64,000 bases of DNA from Verrucomicrobiota bacterium (GTDB taxonomy: Bacteria > Verrucomicrobiota > Verrucomicrobiia > Opitutales > Opitutaceae): assembly GCA_014584295.1 (NCBI GenBank), contig JACTNC010000053.1, positions 310,001 to 374,000 of the forward strand. Direction: 5' to 3'. Position 1 is the stretch's first letter. The number at the start of each line of letters is the position of its first letter. Under the pieces are notes generated by a model, which made no database searches, was not told the DNA's origin, and saw only the letters and a list, made by a program, of their open reading frames with translations. The position numbers and the translations under genes are program-made. This document shows positions 46,021 to 55,117 of the stretch, piece after piece.

Positions 46021-46263
46021 ATGTCTTCGCCGGCCGCCAAATCCTCTGTTACTGCCGTGAGTCTGGTTGTGGATGCCATTCTCGTCATCGGATTTTTCCT
46101 GCTGATGTTGTGGATCGTTGAATCCCATGTCCCGTCAACCGACCCGAAAATGATCCTGCTTTGGGGCGCATTGGGCTCGGCCTGTTTGACCGGAGTATTC
46201 TGGCTGGCGTTGCAGATGTTTCGCGTTGTTTTAAGGGCCCAGTTGGAAGCGAAGAGGAAGTAA
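46021..46263 (+). CDS. Small inner-membrane protein, unassigned
   Basis: This 80-residue protein has two hydrophobic helices (about residues 14-34 and 45-67) joined by a short loop with DPKM, and ends in a basic tail (RAQLEAKRK), which suggests both termini face the cytoplasm. It lies 39 bp before the mntR-like gene in the same direction. No catalytic motif or family is recognised. A transport accessory role in metal homeostasis is conceivable from context only. Confidence 0.6.
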   Translation: MSSPAAKSSVTAVSLVVDAILVIGFFLLMLWIVESHVPSTDPKMILLWGALGSACLTGVFWLALQMFRVVLRAQLEAKRK

Positions 46264-46302
46264 CGGTTGACTCAGGCGATCGGCCCAACCGATTTTTCCT
46301 GA

Positions 46303-46752
46303 GTGCCAGACAATCCCACATCCGATACCGCCACGCCGCGAACCACGGCGGCGGTTGAAGACTATCTCGAACGGATTAGAGATCTGATCCGCAGCAAAGG
46401 ATATGCTCGCGTGGTCGACATTGCTGCCGAGCTCAAGATCTCACAGGCAAGCGTGACCACCATGATTCAGCGCCTCGATGCGGAGGGTCTGGTCAAATAC
46501 GAAAAATACCGGGGTATGGTCCTGACGCGCGCAGGTGAGGCTGTCGCCACACGGATTGCCCACAGACACGAACTTCTCACCACCTTCCTTCGGCAGCTTA
46601 ACCTGCCCGAGGCTGTCATTGAGCATGATGTTGAGGGCCTCGAGCACCACGTCAGTCAAGAGACGTTCTCTGCCATTGAGGCTCTTTCACGCTATCTCGC
46701 CGAAAATCCCGATATCTCTCGGCATTTGAGGCAATTTCGTCCAGATACCTGA
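46303..46752 (+). CDS. mntR: MntR-type manganese-dependent transcriptional regulator (DtxR family)
   Basis: This 149-residue protein closely follows B. subtilis MntR: EDYLERIRDLIRSKGYARV at the N-terminus with the first metal ligands, the DNA-recognition helix ISQASVTTMIQRLD, YEKYRGMVLT, and the metal-binding RHELL and DVEGLEHH motifs. When Mn(II) is bound it represses manganese uptake genes. The start is a GTG at 46303. No manganese transporter gene is adjacent, so its targets lie elsewhere. It is convergent with tatC and a hairpin follows it. Confidence 0.9.
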   Translation: MPDNPTSDTATPRTTAAVEDYLERIRDLIRSKGYARVVDIAAELKISQASVTTMIQRLDAEGLVKYEKYRGMVLTRAGEAVATRIAHRHELLTTFLRQLNLPEAVIEHDVEGLEHHVSQETFSAIEALSRYLAENPDISRHLRQFRPDT

Positions 46753-46795
46753 TCACACCCCACTTCCTCTTGATGAGGATTTCAAGTGGTGATCA
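46750..46795. terminator. Long imperfect hairpin between mntR and tatC
   Basis: TGATCAC plus CACTT on the left (46750-46765, with a 4-base ACCC bulge) pairs with AAGTGGTGATCA (46784-46795) on the right. Inside is a second small stem, CCTC/GAGG. It starts in the mntR stop codon and sits between convergent genes, so it could end both transcripts. There is no T-run, which lowers confidence. Confidence 0.4.
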
Positions 46796-46833
46796 GGCCG
46801 TGACAAAGGACTTCGATCCGCCCATCGGGTCCG

Positions 46834-47649
46834 TCACGATTCCATCTCGGCATCTCGTCGCTTTGCAATACGCGAGCCAGCCAGAATCGCGAGTTCATAG
46901 AGTGCATACAACGGCAATGCAAACATCGCCTGGGTGAATGGATCCGGGGTCGGCGTGACCACGGCAGCGAGAACAAAGATAGCGACCACTGCATGCCGTC
47001 TGTACTTTCGCAGTGTCGCCACTTCAAGGAGCCCCATATAAACCGCCAGCACAATGATCAGGGGAAACTCAAACGAAGCCCCCACACCGGCAACAAGCCA
47101 AGTCAGGAGACTATAGTAAGCCGCCGGCGTCCAACGAAGCACAAATCCGAACAACTGATTCAACTCAATCGAGACCCGGATCGTACTTGGGACCAACAGC
47201 CAAAAGCTGAATGCGCACCCCACTACAAAAAGGATTATCGCTGAAATCCCGACGGGGGCCACCATTCTTAACTCTTTCTTGGTCAAGGCGGGAGATACAA
47301 ACTGACCGAAAAAAAATACGATGAAAGGCGAAGCGATGAGCAGTCCTCCAACAGTGCACATCTGGATGACGACGGAAAAACCCTCCATGATGGAGGTGGT
47401 CCCCAATTCAAGCTTAACATCGGGGTAATCCGCTGCGATGCGTGTCAGCGGTTGCAGAAGCACATGATTGAACTCCTTGAGGAAGATGCCGACGAGACAT
47501 GCGCATACAACAAACGCGATTGCGCTCTTGACCAAGGTCCATCGGAGCTCCTCCAAGTGCTCAAAAAAACCCATGGGTTTCTCGCGCGGATCAATGGGCG
47601 CTTCGGAGTCGTCGTCGGAGTCGGAAGAGGAATCGTAAGGCTGGGTCAC
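46834..47649 (-). CDS. tatC: Twin-arginine translocase subunit TatC
   Basis: TatC recognises twin-arginine signal peptides and, with TatA and TatB, exports folded proteins. The protein has the MGFFEHLEELRW motif before helix 1 and six membrane segments through about residue 260. Other conserved parts are the FFGQFVSPALTKKE loop, FEFPLIIVLAVYMGLL, RHAVVAIFVLAAVVTPTPDPFTQ and the short C-terminal tail. I give the GTG at 47649 as start (271 residues), which keeps an acidic N-terminal tail (SDSDDDSEAPIDP). The ATG at 47574, directly before the core motif, is an equally credible start. tatA/B are not in the window. Confidence 0.93.
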   Translation of the reverse strand: MTQPYDSSSDSDDDSEAPIDPREKPMGFFEHLEELRWTLVKSAIAFVVCACLVGIFLKEFNHVLLQPLTRIAADYPDVKLELGTTSIMEGFSVVIQMCTVGGLLIASPFIVFFFGQFVSPALTKKELRMVAPVGISAIILFVVGCAFSFWLLVPSTIRVSIELNQLFGFVLRWTPAAYYSLLTWLVAGVGASFEFPLIIVLAVYMGLLEVATLRKYRRHAVVAIFVLAAVVTPTPDPFTQAMFALPLYALYELAILAGSRIAKRRDAEMES

Positions 47650-47854
47650 CGTGTATGGGAACCAGCCAGCTTGAACATTTTCTTCAGGATGGCTAGCCCG
47701 TAGCACAGGTGCTCCAGGGTGCGAACGGATTGCCCGAGGGAAGGCCAACCAGTCCCCTGCATCGTTGACACCCTGCCTCCTCGGGGTATTGGCTCAACTC
47801 TCCTCGTGCTCACGTACGCAGGTCATTTTCCTTTCAATCAGTCCTCTCAATTCT

Positions 47855-50638
47855 ATGGCCGCAAAATCCAACGCGAAAAAATCAGCCCAACGGGGCAAAT
47901 CAGGCGCCAAAGCAGCGTCCTCGAAGAACACAAAGTACGTCTATACCTGGGGCGCCGGCAAAGCCGATGGCAACGGTACGATGAAGAACCTTCTGGGAGG
48001 CAAGGGCGCAAACCTCGCCGAAATGACCCGCATCGGCCTGCCCGTGCCTCCAGGCTTCACGATCACCACGGAAGTCTGCACCTATTTCTACGCGAACAAG
48101 AAGTCCTATCCGCCTTCCCTCCAGGGTCAGATCGAAGCTGGAGTGCGGAACATGGAGCGGATCATGGGCTACAAGTTCGGCGACTCCAAGGGATTCCCGC
48201 TCCTCGTGGCCGTCCGCTCAGGCGCACGCGATTCCATGCCCGGCATGATGGACACAATCCTCAACCTTGGTCTCAATGATGACACCGTCCTGGCCCTCGC
48301 GGCTGCCACAAAGAATGACCGTTTCGCCTGGGACTGCTACAGACGCTTTATCCAGATGTACGGTGATGTCGTTCTCGGCGTCCAAAAGAAGGAGGGAGAA
48401 GATCACGAGCCGTTCGAAACCGTCATCCACGCCTACAAGCACGAGAAGTATAACAGCGACATCGAGGATTCAAAGTTGACTGCTGAGGATCAGCAGGAAC
48501 TCGTCACCCGCTTCAAGGCACTCGTCAAGGACCGCACCGGGAAGGGATTCCCAAATAATCCCTGGGATCAATTGCGCGGTGCGGCGGGTGCGGTGTTCGG
48601 CTCGTGGATGAACGACCGCGCCATCGTGTACCGCCGCAAGTACAATATCCCTTCTGAATGGGGAACTGCCGTGAATGTGCAGGCCATGGTCTATGGAAAT
48701 ACCGGCGACACTTCAGGATCCGGTGTTGCGTTTACCCGCAATCCCGCAAACGGCGTCAATGAATTTTACGGCGAGTTCCTGATCAATGCACAAGGAGAGG
48801 ACGTCGTGGCAGGAGTACGCACTCCCGAGCCCGTGATCAACCTGAAGAAGGAAATGCCGAAGTCCTACGCGGAACTTCTCAAGGTTCGCACCATTCTCGA
48901 AAAGCACTTCAAGGACGTTCAGGACATCGAGTTCACCATCCAGGAAGGCAAGCTGTTCATGCTGCAGACTCGAAACGGCAAGCGCACCGCTGCAGCCGCG
49001 CTCAAGTTCTCCATCGATATGGTCAAGGAAAAGCTGATCGATTGGAAGACCGCCATTTTGCGCAATCCGGCCGACCAGCTCGAACAATTGCTGGCTCCGA
49101 TCTTTGACCTCGGCGAAATCAAGAAAGCTCGCGCCATTGCGACCGGCCTTCCCGCCGGTCCTGGAGCGGCCACAGGCAGGATCTATTTCAACGCGGAGCG
49201 GGCTGTCGCTGCAGCCGGTCGCGGCGAAAAGGTGCTTCTCGTCCGTGTCGAAACATCCCCGGAGGATCTCCGTGGCATGATCGCCGCCGAAGGCATCCTC
49301 ACCGCGCGAGGTGGAGTCTCTTCCCACGCCGCCCTCGTTGCCCGGCAGATGGGCAAGGTCTGCGTTTGTGGTGCCGCCGCGCTGGAGCTCGACTATGACA
49401 AGAAGACCGTATCGGTCGCGGGCCAGGTTTTTGCTGAAGGGGATTTTCTCTCCATCGACGGCACGTCGGGCACCGTCTACGCCGGTCAGATCAAGACCGC
49501 CCCTTCCGAGATCATCGCCGGCCTCCTGCACAACGACGCTGCATCCAGAGCCACCGAAAAATTCAAGAACTACAGCCAGTTGATGAAATGGTGCTCCCAA
49601 GCCACCAGGCTCTCGGTCCGCACCAATGCCGACACACCGGAGCAGACCCAGAATGCAATTGCATTTGGCGCGGTCGGAATCGGCCTCACTCGCACGGAAC
49701 ACATGTTCTTCGAGGGCAACCGAATCGATGCCATGCGCGAAATGATTCTCGCCGAGAGCCTCGAAGCCCGCAAGGCAGCCCTCGACAAGCTCCTTCCCTA
49801 CCAGCGCGAGGACTTCCTTGGAATCTTCAAGGCACTCAAGGGATTCCCGGCAACCATCCGTTTCCTCGACCCCCCCTTGCACGAATTCCTGCCGCAGACC
49901 AAGGAGCAGCAGATGGATCTCGCTCGCAAGCTCGGCATTCCCGTCGAAAAGATCATGCATCGGGTTCACGAACTCCACGAGTTCAATCCCATGCTCGGAT
50001 TCCGCGGCTGCCGCCTCGGCATCAAGTTCCCGGAAATCACCGCGATGCAGGCGAGGGCCGTTTTTGAAGCGGCGGCTGCTGCGAACAAGGCAGGTTTCAA
50101 GGCCAAGCCTGAAATCATGATCCCCCTCGTCGGCTTCAAGCGTGAGCTCGACCTGCAGGTTGCACTCGTGCACGACGTGGCGGCAGAAGTGCAGAAGGAA
50201 ACCAAGACCAAGATCAACTACTCGGTCGGCACGATGATCGAGATCCCGCGTGGCGCCCTCACGGCCGATGAGATCGCCTCCACCGCGGAATTTTTCAGCT
50301 TCGGAACCAATGACCTCACACAGACCACGCTGGGGATGTCGCGGGACGATTCAGGCTCCTTCCTCGGTGCCTACCAGGAAGCCGAGATCATGAAGAAGAA
50401 TCCGTTCGCAAGCATCGATCAGACGGGTGTCGGTCAGCTCATGAAGATCGCTATAGAGAAGGGCCGCCAGACCCGCCCCGACATCAAGCTTGGCATCTGC
50501 GGAGAACACGGAGGAGATCCGGATTCGGTAAAGTTCTGTCACCGGCTGGGACTTAACTACGTATCCTGCTCGCCCTACCGCGTGCCTGTTGCCCGACTGG
50601 CAGCAGCCCAGGCTGCCGTTGCTGACATGAAAAAATAG
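47855..50638 (+). CDS. ppdK: Pyruvate phosphate dikinase
   Basis: PPDK reversibly converts pyruvate, ATP and phosphate to PEP, AMP and pyrophosphate, serving gluconeogenesis or pyrophosphate-linked glycolysis. The protein is 927 residues. The N-terminal nucleotide-binding region starts [28 protein letters not shown]. The phosphohistidine is His491 in [21 protein letters not shown]. The C-terminal barrel has [12 protein letters not shown] and Cys882 in [10 protein letters not shown], the catalytic cysteine of the family. The ATG at 47855 begins a Lys/Ala-rich N-terminal tail of about 35 residues before the core, slightly longer than usual. It is a single-gene unit ended by a strong terminator. 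Confidence 0.97.
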   Translation: MAAKSNAKKSAQRGKSGAKAASSKNTKYVYTWGAGKADGNGTMKNLLGGKGANLAEMTRIGLPVPPGFTITTEVCTYFYANKKSYPPSLQGQIEAGVRNMERIMGYKFGDSKGFPLLVAVRSGARDSMPGMMDTILNLGLNDDTVLALAAATKNDRFAWDCYRRFIQMYGDVVLGVQKKEGEDHEPFETVIHAYKHEKYNSDIEDSKLTAEDQQELVTRFKALVKDRTGKGFPNNPWDQLRGAAGAVFGSWMNDRAIVYRRKYNIPSEWGTAVNVQAMVYGNTGDTSGSGVAFTRNPANGVNEFYGEFLINAQGEDVVAGVRTPEPVINLKKEMPKSYAELLKVRTILEKHFKDVQDIEFTIQEGKLFMLQTRNGKRTAAAALKFSIDMVKEKLIDWKTAILRNPADQLEQLLAPIFDLGEIKKARAIATGLPAGPGAATGRIYFNAERAVAAAGRGEKVLLVRVETSPEDLRGMIAAEGILTARGGVSSHAALVARQMGKVCVCGAAALELDYDKKTVSVAGQVFAEGDFLSIDGTSGTVYAGQIKTAPSEIIAGLLHNDAASRATEKFKNYSQLMKWCSQATRLSVRTNADTPEQTQNAIAFGAVGIGLTRTEHMFFEGNRIDAMREMILAESLEARKAALDKLLPYQREDFLGIFKALKGFPATIRFLDPPLHEFLPQTKEQQMDLARKLGIPVEKIMHRVHELHEFNPMLGFRGCRLGIKFPEITAMQARAVFEAAAAANKAGFKAKPEIMIPLVGFKRELDLQVALVHDVAAEVQKETKTKINYSVGTMIEIPRGALTADEIASTAEFFSFGTNDLTQTTLGMSRDDSGSFLGAYQEAEIMKKNPFASIDQTGVGQLMKIAIEKGRQTRPDIKLGICGEHGGDPDSVKFCHRLGLNYVSCSPYRVPVARLAAAQAAVADMKK

Positions 50639-50676
50639 GCCGGTGTTCGGCGGCAGAGCCCGTAGCAGGATTCCCT

Positions 50677-50714
50677 AGGCCCCGCGCCCCAAAAGGCGCG
50701 GGGCCTTTCATTTC
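50677..50714 (+). terminator. Rho-independent terminator after ppdK
   Basis: A perfect 12-bp stem, AGGCCCCGCGCC (50677-50688) with GGCGCGGGGCCT (50695-50706), encloses a 6-base CCAAAA loop and is followed by TTTCATTT. It is 38 bp after the ppdK stop. The tail is only moderately T-rich, but the stem is very strong. Confidence 0.85.
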
Positions 50715-50825
50715 CCTATGGCCAAAACACTGCAAATGCACAGCTCGTCTGTGCTTAATGGGTTAATGCAGGGTAAAAGCGGCCGATAAGGTACCGACAC
50801 AGGTAATTCCCAATTCTCTAACCGC

Positions 50826-51344
50826 ATGCCCACGATCGACGGAATCAGTGACATGGTGTTTCGCACCACCATGACCCACGCCATCCAGGAGGTCATGCGA
50901 ACCATGCTCAACCAGCGTGCCGATTTTCACAGCGAAATCGATGCACGAAAACCGGGCGACACCACGCCAGAATCCACAGGATCCCAGATCGTTGGAACGG
51001 TTGGATTCGTCGGCGACATTGATGGACTGATCTACCTCTACCTCGACACTGAATTTGCCGCAGCATCGGCAGCCCACCTCCTGGGCATGACCGACGATGA
51101 ACTTGAACAGGCGGGCGACGAAGCGATCAACGACGCAATTGGAGAACTGACCAACATGACCGTTGGCACCTTCAAGAACCAGCTCTGCGACCGTGGCTAT
51201 CACTGCAAATTGACAATCCCCTCCATCCTGCGGGGCAGCAATTTCAGCATAGAGCCAACCAGTTCCGTGACGCGAAGGACCTACCGTTTTGAAGTCGGAA
51301 ACCACCGGATTGTCACAGACCTCCTGATGAAGATCGATCGCTAG
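50826..51344 (+). CDS. CheX-like chemotaxis phosphatase
   Basis: This 172-residue protein resembles CheX/CheC-type phosphatases, which dephosphorylate CheY-like receivers. The catalytic ExxN motif is seen as Glu107 and Asn110 in AIGELTNMTVG, on the helix following the typical DEAINDAIGEL segment. Preceding strands (VGTVGFVGDIDGLIYLYLD) fit the fold. It lies 39 bp before a receiver-STAS protein, and the two are probably an operon in which it acts on that receiver. No canonical CheA or CheW gene is in the window. Confidence 0.83.
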   Translation: MPTIDGISDMVFRTTMTHAIQEVMRTMLNQRADFHSEIDARKPGDTTPESTGSQIVGTVGFVGDIDGLIYLYLDTEFAAASAAHLLGMTDDELEQAGDEAINDAIGELTNMTVGTFKNQLCDRGYHCKLTIPSILRGSNFSIEPTSSVTRRTYRFEVGNHRIVTDLLMKIDR

Positions 51345-51383
51345 CCCGTATCGACCAGCTACTCTCAAAAGCACGGCCATCCC

Positions 51384-52553
51384 ATGCGCTACAAAATCCT
51401 GACCGTAGACGACTCCAAGACCGTACGAATCATCGTCAAGAAAGCCTTCCGGACTTTCGATTGCGACATTATCGAGGCCTCCAACGGAGTCGAAGGTCTC
51501 GCTGGCGCTGCCAAGGAAAGACCTGATGTCATTCTGCTCGACGTGACCATGCCCGTCATGGATGGCGTTGAGATGTTGACCAAGCTCAAGGCTGATCCCG
51601 CTCTACGGTCGATTCCCGTCATCATGCTGACTGCCGAAGGTGGCCGCGAAAGCGTGATCAAGATAGCCAGGATCGGAGTGCGCGACTACATTGTGAAGCC
51701 CTTCCGCGAAGAAGTGCTCGTCGACAAGGTTGGGCGCGTCATTGACCTCAAGCCTCTCAGCGAAAATCCGGTGAAGGCCAAGAGTATCCTCGACAGCGCG
51801 ACGATTCTCGTCGTCGAGGACAAACCGGCCATCGTTCAGCAGATTCAGGACGGCTTGAAGCACACACCGTGGAAGATTCATGGCGTGGCCACGATCAATG
51901 AAGCCGTAGATTTCTGCACCCGGAATCAGCCGGACATTGTCCTTGTTTCGCTTTCGTTGCCAGACGACGCGGCGTTCACGCTCTTCGGCCTCATCTGCAC
52001 AAATGTAAAGACCAAGTACACACCCGTTTTCGGTCTCGTGGTTAAAACCGAAATTCAGGTACAACAGCAGGCACAACAGATCGGCTTCACGTCAATCGTC
52101 ACCAAGCCCCTGGACATACCCGACCTTGAGGCAAAGATCTCCAAGGCGATGAATCTGGATACCTCGCAGCGCTATTTCACAACCGACCAGGAAGTCTTTG
52201 TTATCAAGATGCCGGAAATCGCGTCGCAGTCCTCGGTCAATGAAATGCTGACCTACCTCAAGCCCAAGATGGCCGAAGCCGTGGATGCTGGCATCTGCAA
52301 AGTGATCCTCGATCTCCATGAACTGAAGCGGCTCGACGTGATCGCCATCAAGGCGCTTCTCCAAGCGCTTCAACTCTGCCGTGAACTCGGCTTGCAGCAT
52401 GTACTTGTCGGGAACCCACAGATCGCGAGCGAGAGCCAGGGCTTTGAGGACACAAAGTCGTGGACATTCGCAAGCTCATTGGAGGAGGCCAAAGGCAGTC
52501 TGGCCCGACCCAGCCCGTCACTTTCGGCACAGCCCGTTGCTGCCGGCGCCTGA
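51384..52553 (+). CDS. REC-pseudoREC-STAS three-domain protein
   Basis: This 389-residue protein has three parts. Residues 1-125 are a complete receiver (Asp53 in VILLDVTMP, Lys105 in YIVKPF). Residues about 138-258 are a second receiver-like domain (ATILVVEDKPAIV) in which the phospho-acceptor position holds Ser189 (PDIVLVSLSLPD), so it cannot be a normal receiver. Residues about 270-370 are STAS-like (VFVIKMPEIASQSSVNEMLTYL, ELKRLDVIAIKALLQAL), without the usual Ser/Thr of the switch helix. The last 20 residues are disordered. Phosphorylation of the first domain may set the conformation of the other two. The CheX-like gene precedes it. Confidence 0.88.
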   Translation: MRYKILTVDDSKTVRIIVKKAFRTFDCDIIEASNGVEGLAGAAKERPDVILLDVTMPVMDGVEMLTKLKADPALRSIPVIMLTAEGGRESVIKIARIGVRDYIVKPFREEVLVDKVGRVIDLKPLSENPVKAKSILDSATILVVEDKPAIVQQIQDGLKHTPWKIHGVATINEAVDFCTRNQPDIVLVSLSLPDDAAFTLFGLICTNVKTKYTPVFGLVVKTEIQVQQQAQQIGFTSIVTKPLDIPDLEAKISKAMNLDTSQRYFTTDQEVFVIKMPEIASQSSVNEMLTYLKPKMAEAVDAGICKVILDLHELKRLDVIAIKALLQALQLCRELGLQHVLVGNPQIASESQGFEDTKSWTFASSLEEAKGSLARPSPSLSAQPVAAGA

Positions 52554-52592
52554 TTGCAAATTTGCCGCGTCCCTGACGCGGCTCCCTGCGAG

Positions 52593-52624
52593 CCCCGTGC
52601 CTTCAGTGGCACGGGGTTTTTTCC
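52593..52624 (+). terminator. Rho-independent terminator after the receiver-STAS gene
   Basis: A perfect 9-bp stem, CCCCGTGCC (52593-52601) with GGCACGGGG (52608-52616), encloses a TTCAGT loop and is followed by six T. It is 40 bp after the stop codon, and it ends the cheX-like operon. Confidence 0.92.
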
Positions 52625-52758
52625 TGCACCCGTTGGCAAATGAAGGGCAATAGACCGTCTTCCAAGGTAATTAAACCTCTAGAACAAGCGGAAAATGCCG
52701 ATGCTGGAGATGGGTTTAGATGCCGTCTTTCCGTGCGAACGGAAGGTCTCTGTCTCAT

Positions 52759-53331
52759 ATGAATCTCCACTCCTCTTCGCTTCACGCGAAAGGTTTTCTC
52801 CTTTCGCGTTGCGCCGCGCTGTTGCTGCTTTCCTACCTCGCGTCCGGGAGTGCAGCCATCGCACAATCCCGGGGCGGATCAGCCCGCATATATGCCTGTT
52901 CAGACGCGGCCGGAAAGGGCTCCGCGTTCGGCACACCCTACCTGGCAGTCGTTCTTTCGCCGGCGCTCACCTTTCAGCCAATAACTCCACCCGTCGATCC
53001 GGCAGTTCGCCTTGCGGCAGGTGCACCGCTTAGGCCCGTCGTGGCAATCGAAGATATTGCTCCAGAAAACAACGAAACCGCTGTAGCAATTGCACCCGCG
53101 CTTCAATCGATACCTGCTCCGACAGACAGCCAGCGTTCACCGGAACCCGTCACTTCTGAAAGTTCCAATCCGTCCAAGAAGCTGCCACCCGTGGCCATCC
53201 TTCATGACGACATGCTTCGTGAGGTTCGCCCCGAGGATCTCCTGCCCTACTTTCAATTTCCGGGCTCAGTTCTTTCTGCACCTCAACCCGCACCCATACC
53301 CGCGAGTTCCGCTACCTACCGTCAACGATGA
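52759..53331 (+). CDS. Secreted Pro/Ala-rich protein, unassigned
   Basis: This 190-residue protein has a signal peptide (residues 1-35, with LSRCAALLLLSYLASGSAAIAQ). The mature part is low in regular structure, rich in Pro, Ala, Ser and Glu, with a short helical region near the C-terminus (LHDDMLREVRPEDLLPYFQFPG). I do not recognise a family. Its stop overlaps the start of the TPR gene in an ATGA arrangement. The gene begins about 135 bp after the preceding terminator, so it likely has its own promoter for the three-gene unit. Confidence 0.6.
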   Translation: MNLHSSSLHAKGFLLSRCAALLLLSYLASGSAAIAQSRGGSARIYACSDAAGKGSAFGTPYLAVVLSPALTFQPITPPVDPAVRLAAGAPLRPVVAIEDIAPENNETAVAIAPALQSIPAPTDSQRSPEPVTSESSNPSKKLPPVAILHDDMLREVRPEDLLPYFQFPGSVLSAPQPAPIPASSATYRQR

Positions 53332-54638
53332 GCCACAAGTGTCCCATCCTCTTCGCATCCGTCCTGATGGCCATTTCCATGCGTGCGGATCCGCAGGCTG
53401 CCGGTCATGCGTCGGAGGTTTCGGCACCTGCAGTCTCCGATTCGATCGACGGCATTCCGACCTCAGCTGCGGCGCCCTACCTAAGCATAGGCACAACAAA
53501 GTCGGCTGAAATCACGGAAGCCGAAATCAAGAGCTTCCTGCGCATCGGCGATGCTAAAACTTCCCAAGGCGACTACGATTCCGCAGAGATCGCGTATCGG
53601 CAGGTTCTTGCCGCAAAGGCAACACCGGAACAGGATAGGGACGCCCTGCTCGGACTCGCGCGCATGTATCGACGAAGCAACCAGCTAACCAAGTCGGCTG
53701 CTGTCTACGAGAAGCTGCTCAAGGAATTCCCGGCCGACAATGCGCTCCCCATCGTTTACTTGGAACTGGGACGCGTTCACCGGGCTCTTGGCGCCTACCG
53801 GCTAGCGATAGCGCGCTTCTACAGCGTCATCAACTCCACACTCAAGCTGCCGGCCAATGGTCAGGATCTCTATCGTCAACTGGCCAGAACTGCCCAGTTT
53901 GAGGTGGCGGAAACCCATTTTCTGGCCGGCGAATTCCAGGAAAGTGCACAATACTTTTCTCGCTTGAAATTGCTGGACTTGACTCCTGCTGATCAGGCAC
54001 GCGCACACTTCAAATCGGCCTTCTCTCTGCACCGTGCAGGAGATTTTGAAAATGCGGCTGCAAGTCTTCGCTCTTTCCTGGAGCAATACCCATCGGATGA
54101 AAACATGCCCGAGGCCCGCTACCTGCTGTCCATTTCCCTTCGTCGCCTAGGCCGGGACAAGGAATCACTGGCCGCCGCACTCGAACTCCTAAAAGCTGAG
54201 CACAGCCGCACGGCAGAGGATCCAAAACGCTGGGCCTATTGGCAGCGAAAGACCGGCAATCAGCTCGCCAACGAATTTTATGAGCAGGGTGACGCAAACA
54301 GTGCCCTGACCATTTACTTAAGCCTCGCAGCATTGAGCAGCGAGCCGCTGTGGCGTCTTCCCGTTCTCTATCAAGTGGCCCTCTGCTACGAACGCCTACG
54401 CTCCGGAAGCCAGGCTCGCGAATACCTTCAGACCGTTGCCAGGGAGGCGGGCGCATCTCCGGCAGACTCAGCGTCAAAAAGCGAACTTGATGAACTCGCC
54501 AATATGGCCGCCTGGCGCCTCCAACAACTTGACTGGGAGGACGGTGCAGATCGCCAACTTAACACCTTTTTCCAAACCTCCGGCTCGCCTAACGAGGCAG
54601 TGATGGCCACTACTTCTGTTGCCACACCGCCAACATGA
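53328..54638 (+). CDS. Exported TPR-repeat protein
   Basis: This 436-residue protein begins with a short hydrophobic signal (CPILFASVLMAISMRADPQAAG) and is therefore probably periplasmic. From residue about 60 to 400 it consists of tandem TPR-type helix pairs, for instance GDYDSAEIAYRQVLAAKATPEQDRDALLGLARMYRRSNQLTKSAAVYEKLLKEFPADNALPIVYLELGRVHRALGAYRLAIARFY, in order. No enzymatic domain is present. It starts and ends with ATGA-type overlaps with its neighbours, so the three proteins are likely made together and may act in one complex. The partner and role are not known. Confidence 0.75.
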   Translation: MSHKCPILFASVLMAISMRADPQAAGHASEVSAPAVSDSIDGIPTSAAAPYLSIGTTKSAEITEAEIKSFLRIGDAKTSQGDYDSAEIAYRQVLAAKATPEQDRDALLGLARMYRRSNQLTKSAAVYEKLLKEFPADNALPIVYLELGRVHRALGAYRLAIARFYSVINSTLKLPANGQDLYRQLARTAQFEVAETHFLAGEFQESAQYFSRLKLLDLTPADQARAHFKSAFSLHRAGDFENAAASLRSFLEQYPSDENMPEARYLLSISLRRLGRDKESLAAALELLKAEHSRTAEDPKRWAYWQRKTGNQLANEFYEQGDANSALTIYLSLAALSSEPLWRLPVLYQVALCYERLRSGSQAREYLQTVAREAGASPADSASKSELDELANMAAWRLQQLDWEDGADRQLNTFFQTSGSPNEAVMATTSVATPPT

Positions 54639-55027
54639 GTTCGACCGACGCGCTTCAAACCCATCTGCAGCTCTGCGAGGAGCTTCACCAACTTGCCCTT
54701 GAGGAAAATCGATACTTGAAGGAGCGTCAGCATGCTCCCGATGCCCAGTTGGTGGAACGCCGGAAGATACTCCTGGAGCGACTTGGAGATAGCCTACTCC
54801 AAATCAAGGCTCCTGAATCCAGCGTGGTTCCTGAAGAGCCCAACGCGCGCCGCCACCGCCATGAAGTCGTTGAAAAGGCCCGCACGCGAATCCTCCAGAT
54901 TCTGCATGTACAAAAGGAAAATGAACAATTGATTCTGCGCCACAGTCTCGGCATCCAACGTCCTCAGGCATCCGCGTCCATCCCTTCCGTTTCAACACTG
55001 CAGAAAATCTACGAACGCCATCGTTGA
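54635..55027 (+). CDS. Small helical protein, FlgN/FliT-like in shape
   Basis: This 130-residue protein is almost entirely helical. Its beginning (LQLCEELHQLALEENRYLKERQ, then LVERRKILLERLGDSLLQIK) has the pattern of FlgN/FliT-type export chaperones: a helix with an ALEEN segment, then a second helix with a Lys/Arg-rich face. The second half (VVEKARTRILQILHVQKENEQLILRHSLG) also fits. Sequence similarity is too weak to assign it. It has no signal peptide. It overlaps the TPR gene by an ATGA and is followed 90 bp later by the hybrid kinase. No flagellar gene is in the window. Confidence 0.55.
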   Translation: MSSTDALQTHLQLCEELHQLALEENRYLKERQHAPDAQLVERRKILLERLGDSLLQIKAPESSVVPEEPNARRHRHEVVEKARTRILQILHVQKENEQLILRHSLGIQRPQASASIPSVSTLQKIYERHR

Positions 55028-55117
55028 CGCTTCACCTGAATGCGTCGCCTGTTTGTCCGGCACATCCGCAGCCGGCAGGTCACGCGACACGCTGCCAGAC
55101 GCCGTCATACTTCACTC

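Noticed and set aside
48713-50173. Long open frame on the minus strand opposite ppdK (486 codons)
   Set aside because: It lies entirely inside pyruvate phosphate dikinase, which has intact catalytic residues, and shows no independent domain.
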